Part shown: positions 26,698-38,552 of the stretch, one piece after another
Layout: every line of letters begins with the position of its first letter
How positions within the stretch are numbered: the stretch's first letter is position 1
DNA from: Pseudonocardia sp. EC080619-01
Lineage (GTDB): Bacteria; Actinomycetota; Actinomycetes; Mycobacteriales; Pseudonocardiaceae
Direction: 5' to 3'
Assembly (NCBI RefSeq): GCF_001420995.1
Contig: NZ_CP012184.1
Coordinates: 3,704,501 to 3,768,500, forward strand
DNA length: 64,000 nt
Made by a program: the position numbers and the translations under genes
The notes under the pieces: generated by a model
What the model was told of the DNA's origin: nothing
The model's database searches: none
Seen by the model: only the letters and a program-made list of their open reading frames with translations

Positions 26698-28107
26698 GTG
26701 GACCTGGACGACCTGCTCGACCGCGGTGAGCTGGGGCTCGTGCCCGTCGTCCCGGGGCGCCGCGTCCCCGTGCACGGCGCGCACGTCGTCGAGATCCCGC
26801 AGCCGACGCGCTGGGTGCCGCCCGGCTGGGTGCTGCTGACGACCGGACTGCGGCTGACCTCCGGCGCCGAGTGCCGTGAGCTGGTCGCCGAGCTCGCCGG
26901 CGGCGGGGTGGCCGGCCTCGGGTTCGGCGTCGGCATGGTGCACGACGACGTCCCGGACGAGCTCGTGACGGAGGCCCGGCGCCGCGAGCTGCCCCTGTTC
27001 GCGGTGCCGGAGGCGACACCGTTCCGGGAGATCGTCCGCGCGGTGGACACCGCCGTCCTGGACCGGGACCTCGACGCCTTCCGGCGGGCCGCGGCGATCA
27101 CCGACACGCTCACCGCCCTGCTCGGTGGCCCCGACCCGGCCGAGACCCTGGTACACGGGCTCGCCCGGGTGCTGCGGTGCGGGGTCGCGCTGCACCGCCC
27201 GGACGGCTCGGTCCTGGCCGCCGATCCCGGTTCCGGCCCGGACGGCGCCCGCGAGCGCTGGACGCGCTTCCGGGCGCTGCCCGCCACCGGGCCGCCGGTC
27301 GAGGTCGTGGACGCCGACGGCCTGTTCGCCGCGGCCGTCCGGCCGGCGGGCCGGGTCCGGGCGTGGCTGGTCGCGGGCGTCTCCCGGGGGTCGGTGCCGG
27401 TACCACTGATCGTGCGGGCGGTGGCGCTGGTGGCGCGGCTGCTGGCCGGGCTGACCGCCGCCGATGACGACGACACGGCCCGCCGCCGCGCGGACCGGGC
27501 GGCGGCGCTGCACGCCCTCCTGTCCGGCGGGGACGGCGAGCACGGCGGGGGCCCGGGACCGGGCCCCGGTGGTGGGCGGACCGTCGTCGTGCTCCCGCCG
27601 TCGGCCACGGCGGCCGGTGCGGAGCGTGTCCTGGACGACGCCCGCGCCCCGTACCTGCTCGCCGAGATCGACGGTGAGCTGGTCGCGCTGGTCACCGAGG
27701 TGCCGCCGGAACTCACCGTGGCGGGGACGGCGACCGTCCCGCCCGGAGCCGAGGTCGCGCCCGCCCACCGCGACGCCCGCCTCGCCGCACGGCGCTGCGC
27801 GCTCACCGGTGCCGGGCCGGTGCGGGCCGAGGACCTCCCGGTGCTGGACCGGATGGTGCTGGAGATCGGCGCGGACCGGGTGGCCGAGCTGACCCGGGAC
27901 GTCCTGACCCCGCTCGACGCCGCCCTGCGCGCCACCGTGCGGACCTGGCTGGCACACCGTCAGGACGTCCCCGCCACCGCGCGCGCCCTGCACCTCCACG
28001 AGAACAGTGTCCGGCACCGCCTCGGCCGGATCCGGGCACTGGTCGGGGACCTGCGGGACCCGGCGGTGACGGCCGCGGTGTACCTGGCGCTGCTCACCGA
28101 ACGGTGA
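26698..28107 (+). CDS. PucR-family transcriptional regulator
   Basis: 469 residues from GTG 26698. The N-terminal part (about 1-120) has PucR-type motifs ('VPPGWVLLTTGLRL', 'ELPLFAVPEATPFREIVRAV'), the middle is a GGDEF-like degenerate region with a Gly-rich insert, and the C-terminus has the HTH 'VPATARALHLHENSVRHRLGRI'. Members regulate purine, amine or amino-acid catabolism, often of an adjacent transaminase. It is divergent from the class III aminotransferase. The start is inside the TCCACA palindrome region. A bidirectional terminator overlaps its stop. Confidence 0.9.
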   Translation: MDLDDLLDRGELGLVPVVPGRRVPVHGAHVVEIPQPTRWVPPGWVLLTTGLRLTSGAECRELVAELAGGGVAGLGFGVGMVHDDVPDELVTEARRRELPLFAVPEATPFREIVRAVDTAVLDRDLDAFRRAAAITDTLTALLGGPDPAETLVHGLARVLRCGVALHRPDGSVLAADPGSGPDGARERWTRFRALPATGPPVEVVDADGLFAAAVRPAGRVRAWLVAGVSRGSVPVPLIVRAVALVARLLAGLTAADDDDTARRRADRAAALHALLSGGDGEHGGGPGPGPGGGRTVVVLPPSATAAGAERVLDDARAPYLLAEIDGELVALVTEVPPELTVAGTATVPPGAEVAPAHRDARLAARRCALTGAGPVRAEDLPVLDRMVLEIGADRVAELTRDVLTPLDAALRATVRTWLAHRQDVPATARALHLHENSVRHRLGRIRALVGDLRDPAVTAAVYLALLTER

Positions 28108-28166
28108 TCACGGATCCGGAAGGGAGACGGCCACATACGGCCGGATCCGCACCGGATCCGTGATCA
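28105..28166. terminator. Bidirectional terminator with perfect 15-bp arms
   Basis: TGATCACGGATCCGG at 28105-28119 pairs perfectly with CCGGATCCGTGATCA at 28152-28166; a small inner GGCC...GGCC hairpin and an extra CCGGATCCG copy (28141-28149) lie between. It overlaps the pucR stop codon and precedes the convergent aldo/keto reductase stop by 7 bp. Confidence 0.75.
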
Positions 28167-28172
28167 CACGGG

Positions 28173-29084
28173 TCAGCTCGTCGCGGACAGGTACGAGAGC
28201 AGGCGCAGTTCGTCGTGGGTCAGCTCCAGGGTCCGCATCGGGAGCAGCTGGGCGAGCTGCTCCGGGGTGCGGGCACTGGCGATCGGCGCGGTCACCGACG
28301 GCTGGGCCGCGAGCCAGGCCAGCGCGACCGCCGGGACCGGGACCTCGTGGCCCGCCGCGATCTCGTCGAGCCCGGCCAGCACGGCCCGGCCACGGGAGTC
28401 GAGGTAGGCGGACGCCCCCTCGCTGCGCGGGCCCTCCGGGGCGGGGGAGTCGGGCCGGTACTTGCCGGTGAGGAAACCCTTCGCGAGCCCGTAGTACGGG
28501 TAAAGGGCCAGGCCGGCCGACTCCGCGAGCGGCACGAGCGCGGCCTCGACGTCGTCGCGCTCCATGAGGTTGTAGTGCGGCTGGACCGCGGTGAACGCGG
28601 CCAGCCCGTCCCGCTCGGAGATCTCCCGGGCCGAGCGGAGCCGTTCGGCGGAGAAGTTGGACGCACCGATCTCGCGGACCAGCCCCTCGCGGACGAGGGC
28701 GTCGAACGCGTCGAGCGTCTCCTCCTGCGCCGTGTCCGGGTCGTCGCGGTGGGCGTAGTAGAGGTCGATCCGGTCGGTGCCCAGGCGCCGCAGCGAGTCC
28801 CGTGCCGCCGCGGCGACGTTCGCGCCGCCGAGGCCCGGCCGCTCGGGCCACGAGCCCACCTTCGTGGCGAGGTGCAGCGTGTCCCGGTTGCCCCGGGCCG
28901 CCATCCACTCGCCGAGGATCGTCTCCGACTCGCCGCCGGAGTTGCCGGGCGCGCGCCACGTGTAGGAGTCCGCGGTGTCGATCCGCGTCCCGCCGGCGGC
29001 GACGAACGCGTCGAGCACCGCGAACGAGGTGTCCCTGTCCGCGGTCCAGCCGACGACGTTCGCACCGAGTACCAGGTCAGCCAC
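28173..29084 (-). CDS. Aldo/keto reductase
   Basis: 303-residue NADPH-dependent oxidoreductase of the AKR fold. The catalytic tetrad is visible: Asp36 and Tyr41 in 'IDTADSY', Lys75 in 'ATKVG' and His112 in 'YYAHRDD'. 'GASNFSAERL' and the C-terminal NADP-binding segment 'APIASARTPEQLAQLL' also fit. GTG 29084 was chosen; the N-terminus is a little shorter than in many members, and the longer open frame upstream overlaps the groES regulatory region. Substrate unknown. It lies between pucR and groES, where tsaD would be expected. Confidence 0.9.
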   Translation of the reverse strand: MADLVLGANVVGWTADRDTSFAVLDAFVAAGGTRIDTADSYTWRAPGNSGGESETILGEWMAARGNRDTLHLATKVGSWPERPGLGGANVAAAARDSLRRLGTDRIDLYYAHRDDPDTAQEETLDAFDALVREGLVREIGASNFSAERLRSAREISERDGLAAFTAVQPHYNLMERDDVEAALVPLAESAGLALYPYYGLAKGFLTGKYRPDSPAPEGPRSEGASAYLDSRGRAVLAGLDEIAAGHEVPVPAVALAWLAAQPSVTAPIASARTPEQLAQLLPMRTLELTHDELRLLSYLSATS

Positions 29085-29444
29085 GGTCGGCGACGCTACC
29101 GGGCACCGCGGCGCGGTGGACCGCCGGACGGTTGCGGCGGCCGCCGCGCGGGTAACCGCCGTGTGCCCGGGCCACGGCACCGGCGTGACGAGCAACGACG
29201 CCGGACCGGCCGCCCGCCGCGATCTCCGACCGGCCGGCACGCGAGCGTCCCCCACGCGGGTGAACGAACCGGTTGAGCCCCCGCCACGCTTCTGGCACTC
29301 TCGTGAGTAGAGTGCCAATGCGCGCGACGGAGACCGGTCGCCCCGGCACCCGCGACGGCGGGGCGGGAGGTCGCCACGTGTGCGCTGCTGACACCGGACA
29401 GAACCGTCTTACCGGATTCACCCCAGGAAGGGGAGGTCATCGTC
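29085..29444. other. Intergenic region upstream of groES
   Basis: 360 bp with no credible gene. It holds the CIRCE operator (29292-29318), a G-rich leader and the groES ribosome binding site (GGGGAGG at 29430-29436). The first 200 bp presumably carry the aldo/keto reductase promoter; nothing else recognisable was seen. Confidence 0.6.
29292..29318 (+). promoter_or_regulatory. CIRCE element (HrcA operator)
   Basis: CTGGCACTC, 9 nt, then GAGTGCCAA: a 9-9-9 inverted repeat matching the CIRCE consensus (TTAGCACTC-N9-GAGTGCTAA). It lies 127 nt upstream of groES, so heat induction through HrcA is expected. Confidence 0.92.
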
Positions 29445-29735
29445 GTGGCGAACATCAAGCCGCTCGAGGACAAGATCGTCGTCCAGGCCAGCGAGGCGGA
29501 GACCACCACCGCCTCCGGCATCGTCATCCCGGACACCGCCAAGGAGAAGCCCCAGGAGGGCAAGGTCCTGGCCGTGGGCCCGGGCCGGGTCGACGACAAC
29601 GGGAACCGCGTCCCGCTCGACGTGGCGGTCGGCGACGTCGTCATCTACTCGAAGTACGGCGGCACCGAGGTCAAGTACAACGGCGAGGAGTACCTGATCC
29701 TCTCCGCCCGCGACGTGCTGGCCGTCGTCAACTGA
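29445..29735 (+). CDS. groES: Co-chaperonin GroES
   Basis: 96-residue lid of the GroEL chaperonin: '[20 protein letters not shown]', mobile loop '[18 protein letters not shown]', '[19 protein letters not shown]'. GTG 29445 with a good Shine-Dalgarno site. It heads the groES-groEL transcript under a CIRCE element. Confidence 0.97.
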   Translation: MANIKPLEDKIVVQASEAETTTASGIVIPDTAKEKPQEGKVLAVGPGRVDDNGNRVPLDVAVGDVVIYSKYGGTEVKYNGEEYLILSARDVLAVVN

Positions 29736-29758
29736 CGCCGGAACTCGCGTGACGCGAA

Positions 29759-29800
29759 CCGCCCCGGGCGGCCCACCGGACGGTGGTCCGGCCGGGGCGG
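29759..29800 (+). terminator. Hairpin between groES and groEL
   Basis: CCGCCCCGG (29759-29767) pairs with CCGGGGCGG (29792-29800), with a second CCACCG/CGGTGG hairpin inside. It may attenuate or process the groES-groEL mRNA. Confidence 0.55.
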
Positions 29801-29828
29801 TCGTGTCTGTACCCCCGCTAGCCCATGA

Positions 29829-31472
<1,644 letters not shown>

Positions 31473-31490
31473 GTTCCGGGCCTACGCACG

Positions 31491-31527
31491 ACGAAAGGCG
31501 GGCGACCGATGGTCGCCCGCCTTTCGT
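31491..31527 (+). terminator. Intrinsic terminator after groEL
   Basis: A perfect 17-bp stem (ACGAAAGGCGGGCGACC) with a 3-nt GAT loop, 18 nt after the groEL stop. It can also serve the convergent whiB gene. Confidence 0.85.
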
Positions 31528-31571
31528 GTGTCGCGGGGCAGGGAGTAGAGGATCCGGTGGTGCCGGGCCTC

Positions 31572-31910
31572 TCAGACGGCGCCGAGCTTCTCCACCGGCT
31601 GGGCGGTCGCCTCGGCGGCGACCTTGAGCGTGCGGCGCGGACCGCGGATGATCGCATCCCGCTCGGACTCGGACAGGCCGCCCCAGATGCCGTACGGCTC
31701 GTGCACGTTGAGGGCGTGCTCGCGGCACTGCGCGAGGACCGGGCAGTCGTTGCACACCTGCTTGGCGCGGTTCTCGCGGCGTGCCCGTGCGGGACCACGC
31801 TCACCTTCGGGATGGAAGAAGAACGCGCTGTCCATCCCCCGGCAGGCCCCCTCCCTCTGCCAGTCGTAGATGTCGGCGACCGGGCCGGGAAGCCTCCGGA
31901 TGTCCGCCAT
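31572..31910 (-). CDS. whiB: WhiB-family Fe-S regulator (WhiB3/WhiD-like)
   Basis: 112 residues. Four cysteines (Cys23, Cys53, Cys56, Cys62) ligate a 4Fe-4S cluster: 'GACRGMD' and 'CNDCPVLAQC'. The 'GIWGGLSESER' turn and a basic C-terminal segment (GPRRTLK) follow, for sigma/DNA binding. The N-terminus 'LPGPVADIYDWQREGACRGM' and 'FFHPEGERGPAR' match WhiB3 of Mycobacterium and WhiD of Streptomyces, and the neighbouring bldM-like and sigD genes agree. ATG 31910 has AGGTGA 5 nt upstream; GTG 31919 is possible. Redox- or NO-responsive control of development is the family role. Confidence 0.93.
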   Translation of the reverse strand: MADIRRLPGPVADIYDWQREGACRGMDSAFFFHPEGERGPARARRENRAKQVCNDCPVLAQCREHALNVHEPYGIWGGLSESERDAIIRGPRRTLKVAAEATAQPVEKLGAV

Positions 31911-31997
31911 GTTCGTCACCTGCCTTCGACCTCGGGCTTGACATGGTGAAGATTCCCGGCGTTCGACGGGTGCAAACCTGTTGGGAGGAGAACGATC

Positions 31998-33038
31998 GTG
32001 CACGTCCGGTCCCCGGATCCGGTGGCGTCCCCGCCACGCGCCGTGATCCGGCTGCTCGGCGGGGCGGCGACGAGCCACGATGCCGGCCGGGCGGCCCGGT
32101 CGCCGTCCGCGATCACCCGCTGGGCTGCTGCCGTCGCGCTGGGTGGCGTCGGTCACTACGCCCGCGCGGCGGGTGTCCTGGAGGGTCTTCGGCGGGACCC
32201 GGCCGTGGATCCCGGCCTGCGGGCGCACGCGCTGGTGACGCGGGCGTCGCACCTGCGGCAGCTGGGCGGGCACGCGGCCGCCACCCCGCTGGACGGCCGG
32301 GCGGCACGTCTCGCGCGGGGGCTCGGGTGTCCTGTCGGACCGGACGACCCGTGGGGGACGGGCGCCGGTGCCGCCGTGGCGGACGCGCTCACCGGCCTGG
32401 CCGCGGACGCACTGGGCCGGTTCGACGCCGCCCGTGCCGCCGTCCTCCTGGACCGGGCGGGCCCGTGGTGTGGCGCGGCAGGGTCCCGCACCCGGGTCCG
32501 GCACGACTGGGTGAGCGCCGAGACCGCGCTGGTCGCCGGTGACGCGGGCGCCGCACTGGTCGCGGCGGACCGGGCACTGGCCGGCGCCCGGACGCTCGGT
32601 TCCGACCGGCACGTCCTGAAGAGCCGGCTGGTGCGGGCGGTCGCTGCCGGGGTGGCGGGCGAGGATCCGTCGGCCGTGCTCGCCGAGCTGGACGCCGTCG
32701 CGGCGGACGCGCTGGCGACCGGGATGGTGCCGTTGCACCGGCCGGCACTGCTGGCCGCGGCGGACCTCGCCGACCGCCACCCGCCGGAGAGGGTCGGAGC
32801 GGTCGTCGACCCGGATGACGGCGAGGTCCTGTCACGAAGCGGTCACGGTACGGCTGAACAGGGGATGAACAACCGGGCCGGTGCATCGGACGCCGCACCG
32901 CGACACGCCGGAGAGTCACGTTTCGATACGCGCAGTCGCCGAGCGGGTGCGGAGGGTCGCCGACATGCGGCATTGCACACGGTGAGCGTCCTCTATACGC
33001 GAAGTGACGGTCCCGGCCGGGAACTGCTGCGGGAGTAG
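31998..33038 (+). CDS. Hypothetical Ala-rich helical protein (Rv3415c position)
   Basis: 346 residues from GTG 31998, with GGAGGA 8 nt upstream. The sequence is Ala/Arg-rich with repeated helix pairs ('AALVAADRALAGARTLGSDR', 'TRASHLRQLGGHAAATPLDG'), suggestive of a TPR-like solenoid. The last 60 residues look disordered. No signal peptide or catalytic motif is seen. It is divergent from whiB, as is the hypothetical gene next to whiB3 in Mycobacterium. Function unknown. Confidence 0.7.
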   Translation: MHVRSPDPVASPPRAVIRLLGGAATSHDAGRAARSPSAITRWAAAVALGGVGHYARAAGVLEGLRRDPAVDPGLRAHALVTRASHLRQLGGHAAATPLDGRAARLARGLGCPVGPDDPWGTGAGAAVADALTGLAADALGRFDAARAAVLLDRAGPWCGAAGSRTRVRHDWVSAETALVAGDAGAALVAADRALAGARTLGSDRHVLKSRLVRAVAAGVAGEDPSAVLAELDAVAADALATGMVPLHRPALLAAADLADRHPPERVGAVVDPDDGEVLSRSGHGTAEQGMNNRAGASDAAPRHAGESRFDTRSRRAGAEGRRHAALHTVSVLYTRSDGPGRELLRE

Positions 33039-33194
33039 TGCTGGATCCCCGGACCGGAGGATGTACCGTACGGACTACTCCATTCGGCGACCCTTCACCC
33101 ACATGACGCTGAGGCAGGTGGGCCGGAGTTCCGAACGGAGGCCACAAAATCGCCCCGACCGTGTCAAGGTGAGAGGGTCACCCGCCGATTCGGA

Positions 33195-33209
33195 GGGTGA
33201 ATATCACCC
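33195..33209. promoter_or_regulatory. BldD-like inverted repeat upstream of the bldM-like gene
   Basis: GGGTGA-ATA-TCACCC, 30 nt before the GTG start. It fits the loose BldD box AGTGA-Nm-TCACC. bldM is a BldD target in Streptomyces; regulation here is inferred. A second GGGTCACCC sits at 33175-33183, and a direct repeat gctgcaggaa follows at 33211-33230. Confidence 0.45.
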
Positions 33210-33239
33210 GGCTGCAGGAAGCTGCAGGAAGGAATCGTC

Positions 33240-33836
33240 GTGACGACGGTACTCATCTGCGACGATCGTCGCAGCGTCCGCGAGGGTCTGACCCGCGTCA
33301 TGTCCGCGGTCCCCGGGGTCCAGCGCATCGACTGCGTGGCCCACGGGGACGAACTCCTCGCCCGCTACGCCCGCCAGTCCGTCGACGTCGTCCTGGTCGG
33401 GACCCAGCGTGCGGTGCCCACCGGTGTGGAGGCCACCCGGCGCCTGGTCGCCGCGCACCCCCAGGCCAACGTCATCGTCTTCGGTGCTCCGGACGACGCG
33501 GGCAGCATCGCCGCCGCGATCGCCGGCGGTGCCCGTGGCTACCTGCGCTGGGACGCCTCGCGGCCCGAGCTGGTCGCCGCGCTGGCGCACACCCTGGCCA
33601 GCACCTCGGTGCCCACCCCGCGGGTCCCCACCGACCCGGGCGTCCAGCTCACCGAGCGTGAGCTGCAGGTGCTGCGCGGGATGAGCCAGGGCAAGAGCAA
33701 CGGCCAGATCGGCCGCGAGCTCTACCTGTCCGAGGACACGGTCAAGACCCACGCCCGGCGGCTGTTCCGCAAGCTGGGTGTCCGGGACCGCGCGCAGGCC
33801 GTCGCGCACGGGTTCCGGCGCGGTCTCGTCTCCTGA
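33240..33836 (+). CDS. bldM: BldM-like orphan response regulator with degenerate receiver
   Basis: 198 residues from GTG 33240 (GGAAGGAA upstream). The receiver keeps the acidic pair (Asp8, Asp9 in 'LICDDRRSVREGL'), but the phosphoacceptor position is Gly54 ('VDVVLVGTQRAV') and the conserved lysine is replaced by Trp in 'GYLRWDASRPEL', so ordinary phosphorylation is unlikely. The LuxR HTH is 'LTERELQVLRGMSQGKSN' with 'YLSEDTVKTHARRLFRKLG' and 'RDRAQAVAHGFRRGLV', closely resembling Streptomyces BldM. Order whiB/D - bldM - sigD - guaB matches Streptomyces. Likely a developmental regulator. Confidence 0.9.
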   Translation: MTTVLICDDRRSVREGLTRVMSAVPGVQRIDCVAHGDELLARYARQSVDVVLVGTQRAVPTGVEATRRLVAAHPQANVIVFGAPDDAGSIAAAIAGGARGYLRWDASRPELVAALAHTLASTSVPTPRVPTDPGVQLTERELQVLRGMSQGKSNGQIGRELYLSEDTVKTHARRLFRKLGVRDRAQAVAHGFRRGLVS

Positions 33837-34667
33837 CGGACGACCTGCCGCACCCCGCGTACCGCGCCGGATCCCCGAACCCGGCGTGACCCGCACCCGT
33901 GCCGCCCGCGAGGGCCGGTCACGGGACCCACGGGCCGGACCGACCCCCGCGGTCCCGCCCACGACGGCTCCGGCGTGCCGCCACGCGCGCCACCCCGGCT
34001 CCGGACGGTCGTCCGGCACCGGTCGTGCTCCCCGCGACCGGACCCGCGACCTCCGCCGGACGCCATCGCCGAGCCCCGCTCCCGCCGGCCGGGTCGCACC
34101 CCGCCGGTCGTGGGGCATCGCTGCCGCCGCGCCCCGGCGGCCCAGCCCGCGCCCGGCGTCGTCCCGGACGCCCCTCCTGCCACACGACCCGTCCCGTGCC
34201 CGTGCCTGTCGTCCCGGCCCCGGGTCGGAGCCCGGGCGACGAGCGGTCGCCGTCGAACCGGGAACAGTCACCTCACGTCCCTGTGGTCCCTTTCGTCACT
34301 CACGTCACGTTCGTTACACGGGCGTCGTGTGCCGGTGCTGTGAACGTCGCCGGAGCGGATGCCGCCCGCGCCGGGCGGTCCACGACCGGCTGCCCACCAG
34401 GGATGATCTTCTTCCCGTCCGGCCACAGCGCCCGACGGTGCCGCGTGTACCGCTCGCCGACCGTGCCCGCCTGGTGACCGCGTGCACCCGAGGCGTCACG
34501 CAACCCGACACTCCGCACGATCGTCTGACTCTGCATGGAGCAGCTCCCACGGGCGTACGGCGCTCGGATACGGTGGACCCTCCGTGGTCCCACCTGCCGG
34601 AACGCGGGTTGCCTCCACGATCGGATGACACCGAAGCAGTCTCGTAACACCTGGACGGTTCCCCACG
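33837..34667. other. Long region before sigD with no credible gene
   Basis: 831 bp. Open frames cross it on both strands, but their translations are Arg/Pro-rich with no domain and look like GC-driven shadows. Around 34270-34340 composition drops and short CACG-TCACG-TTCGTTAC repeats occur, a plausible promoter area. It may hold the sigD promoter with a long leader or an unannotated small RNA; I see no terminator hairpin with confidence. Confidence 0.55.
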
Positions 34668-35243
34668 ATGAGTGAATCAAGAGACGTTCCCGACGAGTGG
34701 ATCGAAGCGGCGATGGCCGGCGATCGATCCGCGGTCGAGCGCGTTCTCACCATGATTCGGTCCCTCGTCGTGCGCTACTGCCGGGCACGACTGGGGACCG
34801 ACAGAGGATCCGTCTCGGCGGACGACGTCGCCCAGGAGGTGTGTGTAGCCGTGCTCACGGCGTTGCCGGGGTACCGGGTGCAGGGCCGCCCGTTCCTCGC
34901 GTTCGTCTACGGCATCGCGTCGCACAAGGTGATCGACGCGCACCGGGCGGCGTCCCGCAACCGCTCCGAGCCCGTCGCCGACGTGCCGGAACGGATGGAG
35001 ACGTCCGACGGCCCGGAGACCCGGGCCCTTCAGGTCGAACTGTCCGAGGAGATGTCCAGGCTGCTGGAGGTCCTCCCGGAGAAGCATCGGGAGATCATCG
35101 TGTTGCGGGTGGTCGTGGGGTTGTCCGCGGAGGAGACCGCGGCAGCCGTCGGCTCCACACCGGGCGCCGTCCGGGTGGCACAGCACCGGGCGCTGTCCCG
35201 GCTGCGGAAGATCATGAGTGAGGAGGTGGTCCGGGATGCGTGA
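34668..35243 (+). CDS. sigD: RNA polymerase sigma factor SigD (ECF family)
   Basis: 191 residues. Region 2 spans 'SADDVAQEVCVAVLTALPGY' to 'FLAFVYGIASHKVIDAHRAA' and region 4 is 'LPEKHREIIVLRVVVGLSAE' with 'VGSTPGAVRVAQHRALSRLR'. It matches SigD of Mycobacterium and the corresponding Streptomyces sigma factor encoded next to guaB. The stop overlaps the next gene, which encodes its predicted anti-sigma factor, so the two should be co-expressed. Confidence 0.93.
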   Translation: MSESRDVPDEWIEAAMAGDRSAVERVLTMIRSLVVRYCRARLGTDRGSVSADDVAQEVCVAVLTALPGYRVQGRPFLAFVYGIASHKVIDAHRAASRNRSEPVADVPERMETSDGPETRALQVELSEEMSRLLEVLPEKHREIIVLRVVVGLSAEETAAAVGSTPGAVRVAQHRALSRLRKIMSEEVVRDA

Positions 35244-36417
35244 CCAGGATCCGTACGGCCCGGGCCGACCCCCACGGCCGGGCGACGGGCAGGAGCGCCC
35301 GCCCGCACCGGTCACCCGCGGCCGCTTCGGCGAGCCGCGGCCCGGTCCCCAGGGCGGCCGTCCCCCGTCGGGCCAGAACGGCCACCGGGGCGGGCAGCCG
35401 GTCGGCCGGCCGTTCGCCGACCAGCCGGAGCTCGACGACGAGGGCCCGGTCGACCTGGTCGAGCTGCAGGCCGACGACGAGCTGATCAACGCGTTGTCGT
35501 CCGGCCTGGGCGTGTCCGGACCGGGCAACCGCGGCTACGACGTCGACGATCGTCTGGTCGCGCTGCTCTCCACCTGGAAGGACGACGTCGACCGCGAGCC
35601 GGTCCCCGAACTCGTCGGGACCGACGAGGCCGTCGAGATGCTGCAGCCGGCGAAGCCGTCGCGGAAGGTGTCCTTCCTGCGCCCGCTGGTCGCGGCCGCC
35701 GCGGTGGCCGCCTGCGCCCTCGCCGTCGTCTCGATCGGTGCGCACGAGGCCCAGCCGGGCGACGCGCTCTGGGGTGTCAGCAGGGTGCTCTACAGCGAGC
35801 GTGCCGAGCAGGTCCAGGCCGCGTCCGACCTGCGGACGGGCATCGAGCGCGTGAACGCGAAGCTCGCCTCCGGCGACACCGTCGGTGCGCAGCAGGATCT
35901 CGCCGCGCTCGGCCCGCTCCTCGACCGGACCGATCCCGAGCAGCGTGACGACTTCGAGCAGCAGAACCGTTTCCTGACGCAGAAGGTGGCGGAGTCCCCG
36001 GCCGGTGTCCCGACCGACCCGCGGGCACCGCTGCGCGACGGCACCCCGGCTCCGCCGCCGCCGTCGTCGGAGGGGCGTCCGGAGCCGCAGCAGCCCGTCT
36101 CGCCGCGGCCGGAGTCCGGTACCTCGAACCCGGGCGGCAGCTCGTCGGGTGGCAGCACGAGCCCCGAGGGGAGCAGCAGCCCGGAGGGCAGCAGCGACCC
36201 GCGGGTGCTGCAGGGGCCGGGCACCGGGAGCCCGTCGCCGAGCACGACGACGTCGCCGAGCCCGTCCGAGACCTCGCCGACGACCGAGGGATCGGCCGAC
36301 CCGAGCACGACGTCCACGTCGCCGACGGCGTCGGGCGAGGGCGGTCGTTCCGAGTCCGATCGGGACACGCCGTCGTCGTCCACCTCGACCGGGGCGGTCA
36401 GCAGCTCCCCGAACTGA
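35236..36417 (+). CDS. rsdA: Anti-sigma-D factor RsdA
   Basis: 393 residues from ATG 35236, with AGGAGG 9 nt upstream and an 8-bp overlap with sigD. The cytoplasmic part has the sigma-binding segment 'DDELINALSSG' and 'DDRLVALLSTWKDDVD' (about 80-119), one membrane helix lies at about 148-168, and an outer domain with helices (to about 265) is followed by a 125-residue Ser/Thr/Pro/Gly-rich tail, probably disordered and wall-spanning. The family holds SigD at the membrane until regulated proteolysis releases it. Confidence 0.9.
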   Translation: MRDQDPYGPGRPPRPGDGQERPPAPVTRGRFGEPRPGPQGGRPPSGQNGHRGGQPVGRPFADQPELDDEGPVDLVELQADDELINALSSGLGVSGPGNRGYDVDDRLVALLSTWKDDVDREPVPELVGTDEAVEMLQPAKPSRKVSFLRPLVAAAAVAACALAVVSIGAHEAQPGDALWGVSRVLYSERAEQVQAASDLRTGIERVNAKLASGDTVGAQQDLAALGPLLDRTDPEQRDDFEQQNRFLTQKVAESPAGVPTDPRAPLRDGTPAPPPPSSEGRPEPQQPVSPRPESGTSNPGGSSSGGSTSPEGSSSPEGSSDPRVLQGPGTGSPSPSTTTSPSPSETSPTTEGSADPSTTSTSPTASGEGGRSESDRDTPSSSTSTGAVSSSPN

Positions 36418-36424
36418 GGCACGT

Positions 36425-36468
36425 ACGAGAAGGGCCCCGGAGGCGTCGTCCTCCGGGGCCCTTCTCGT
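36425..36468. terminator. Strong bidirectional terminator after rsdA
   Basis: Perfect 19-bp stem (ACGAGAAGGGCCCCGGAGG with its complement) and a 6-nt loop cgtcgt. It lies between the convergent rsdA and DUF5319 genes. Confidence 0.9.
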
Positions 36469-36481
36469 CGTTCCGTCCGCG

Positions 36482-38530
<2,049 letters not shown>

Positions 38531-38552
38531 CCTGCGGGTCGAGGGGACGGCC

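Noticed and set aside
33778..34647. 289-codon plus-strand frame upstream of sigD
   Set aside because: Arg/Pro/Ser-rich throughout, starts inside the bldM-like gene, no ribosome binding site or domain; typical GC-driven shadow.
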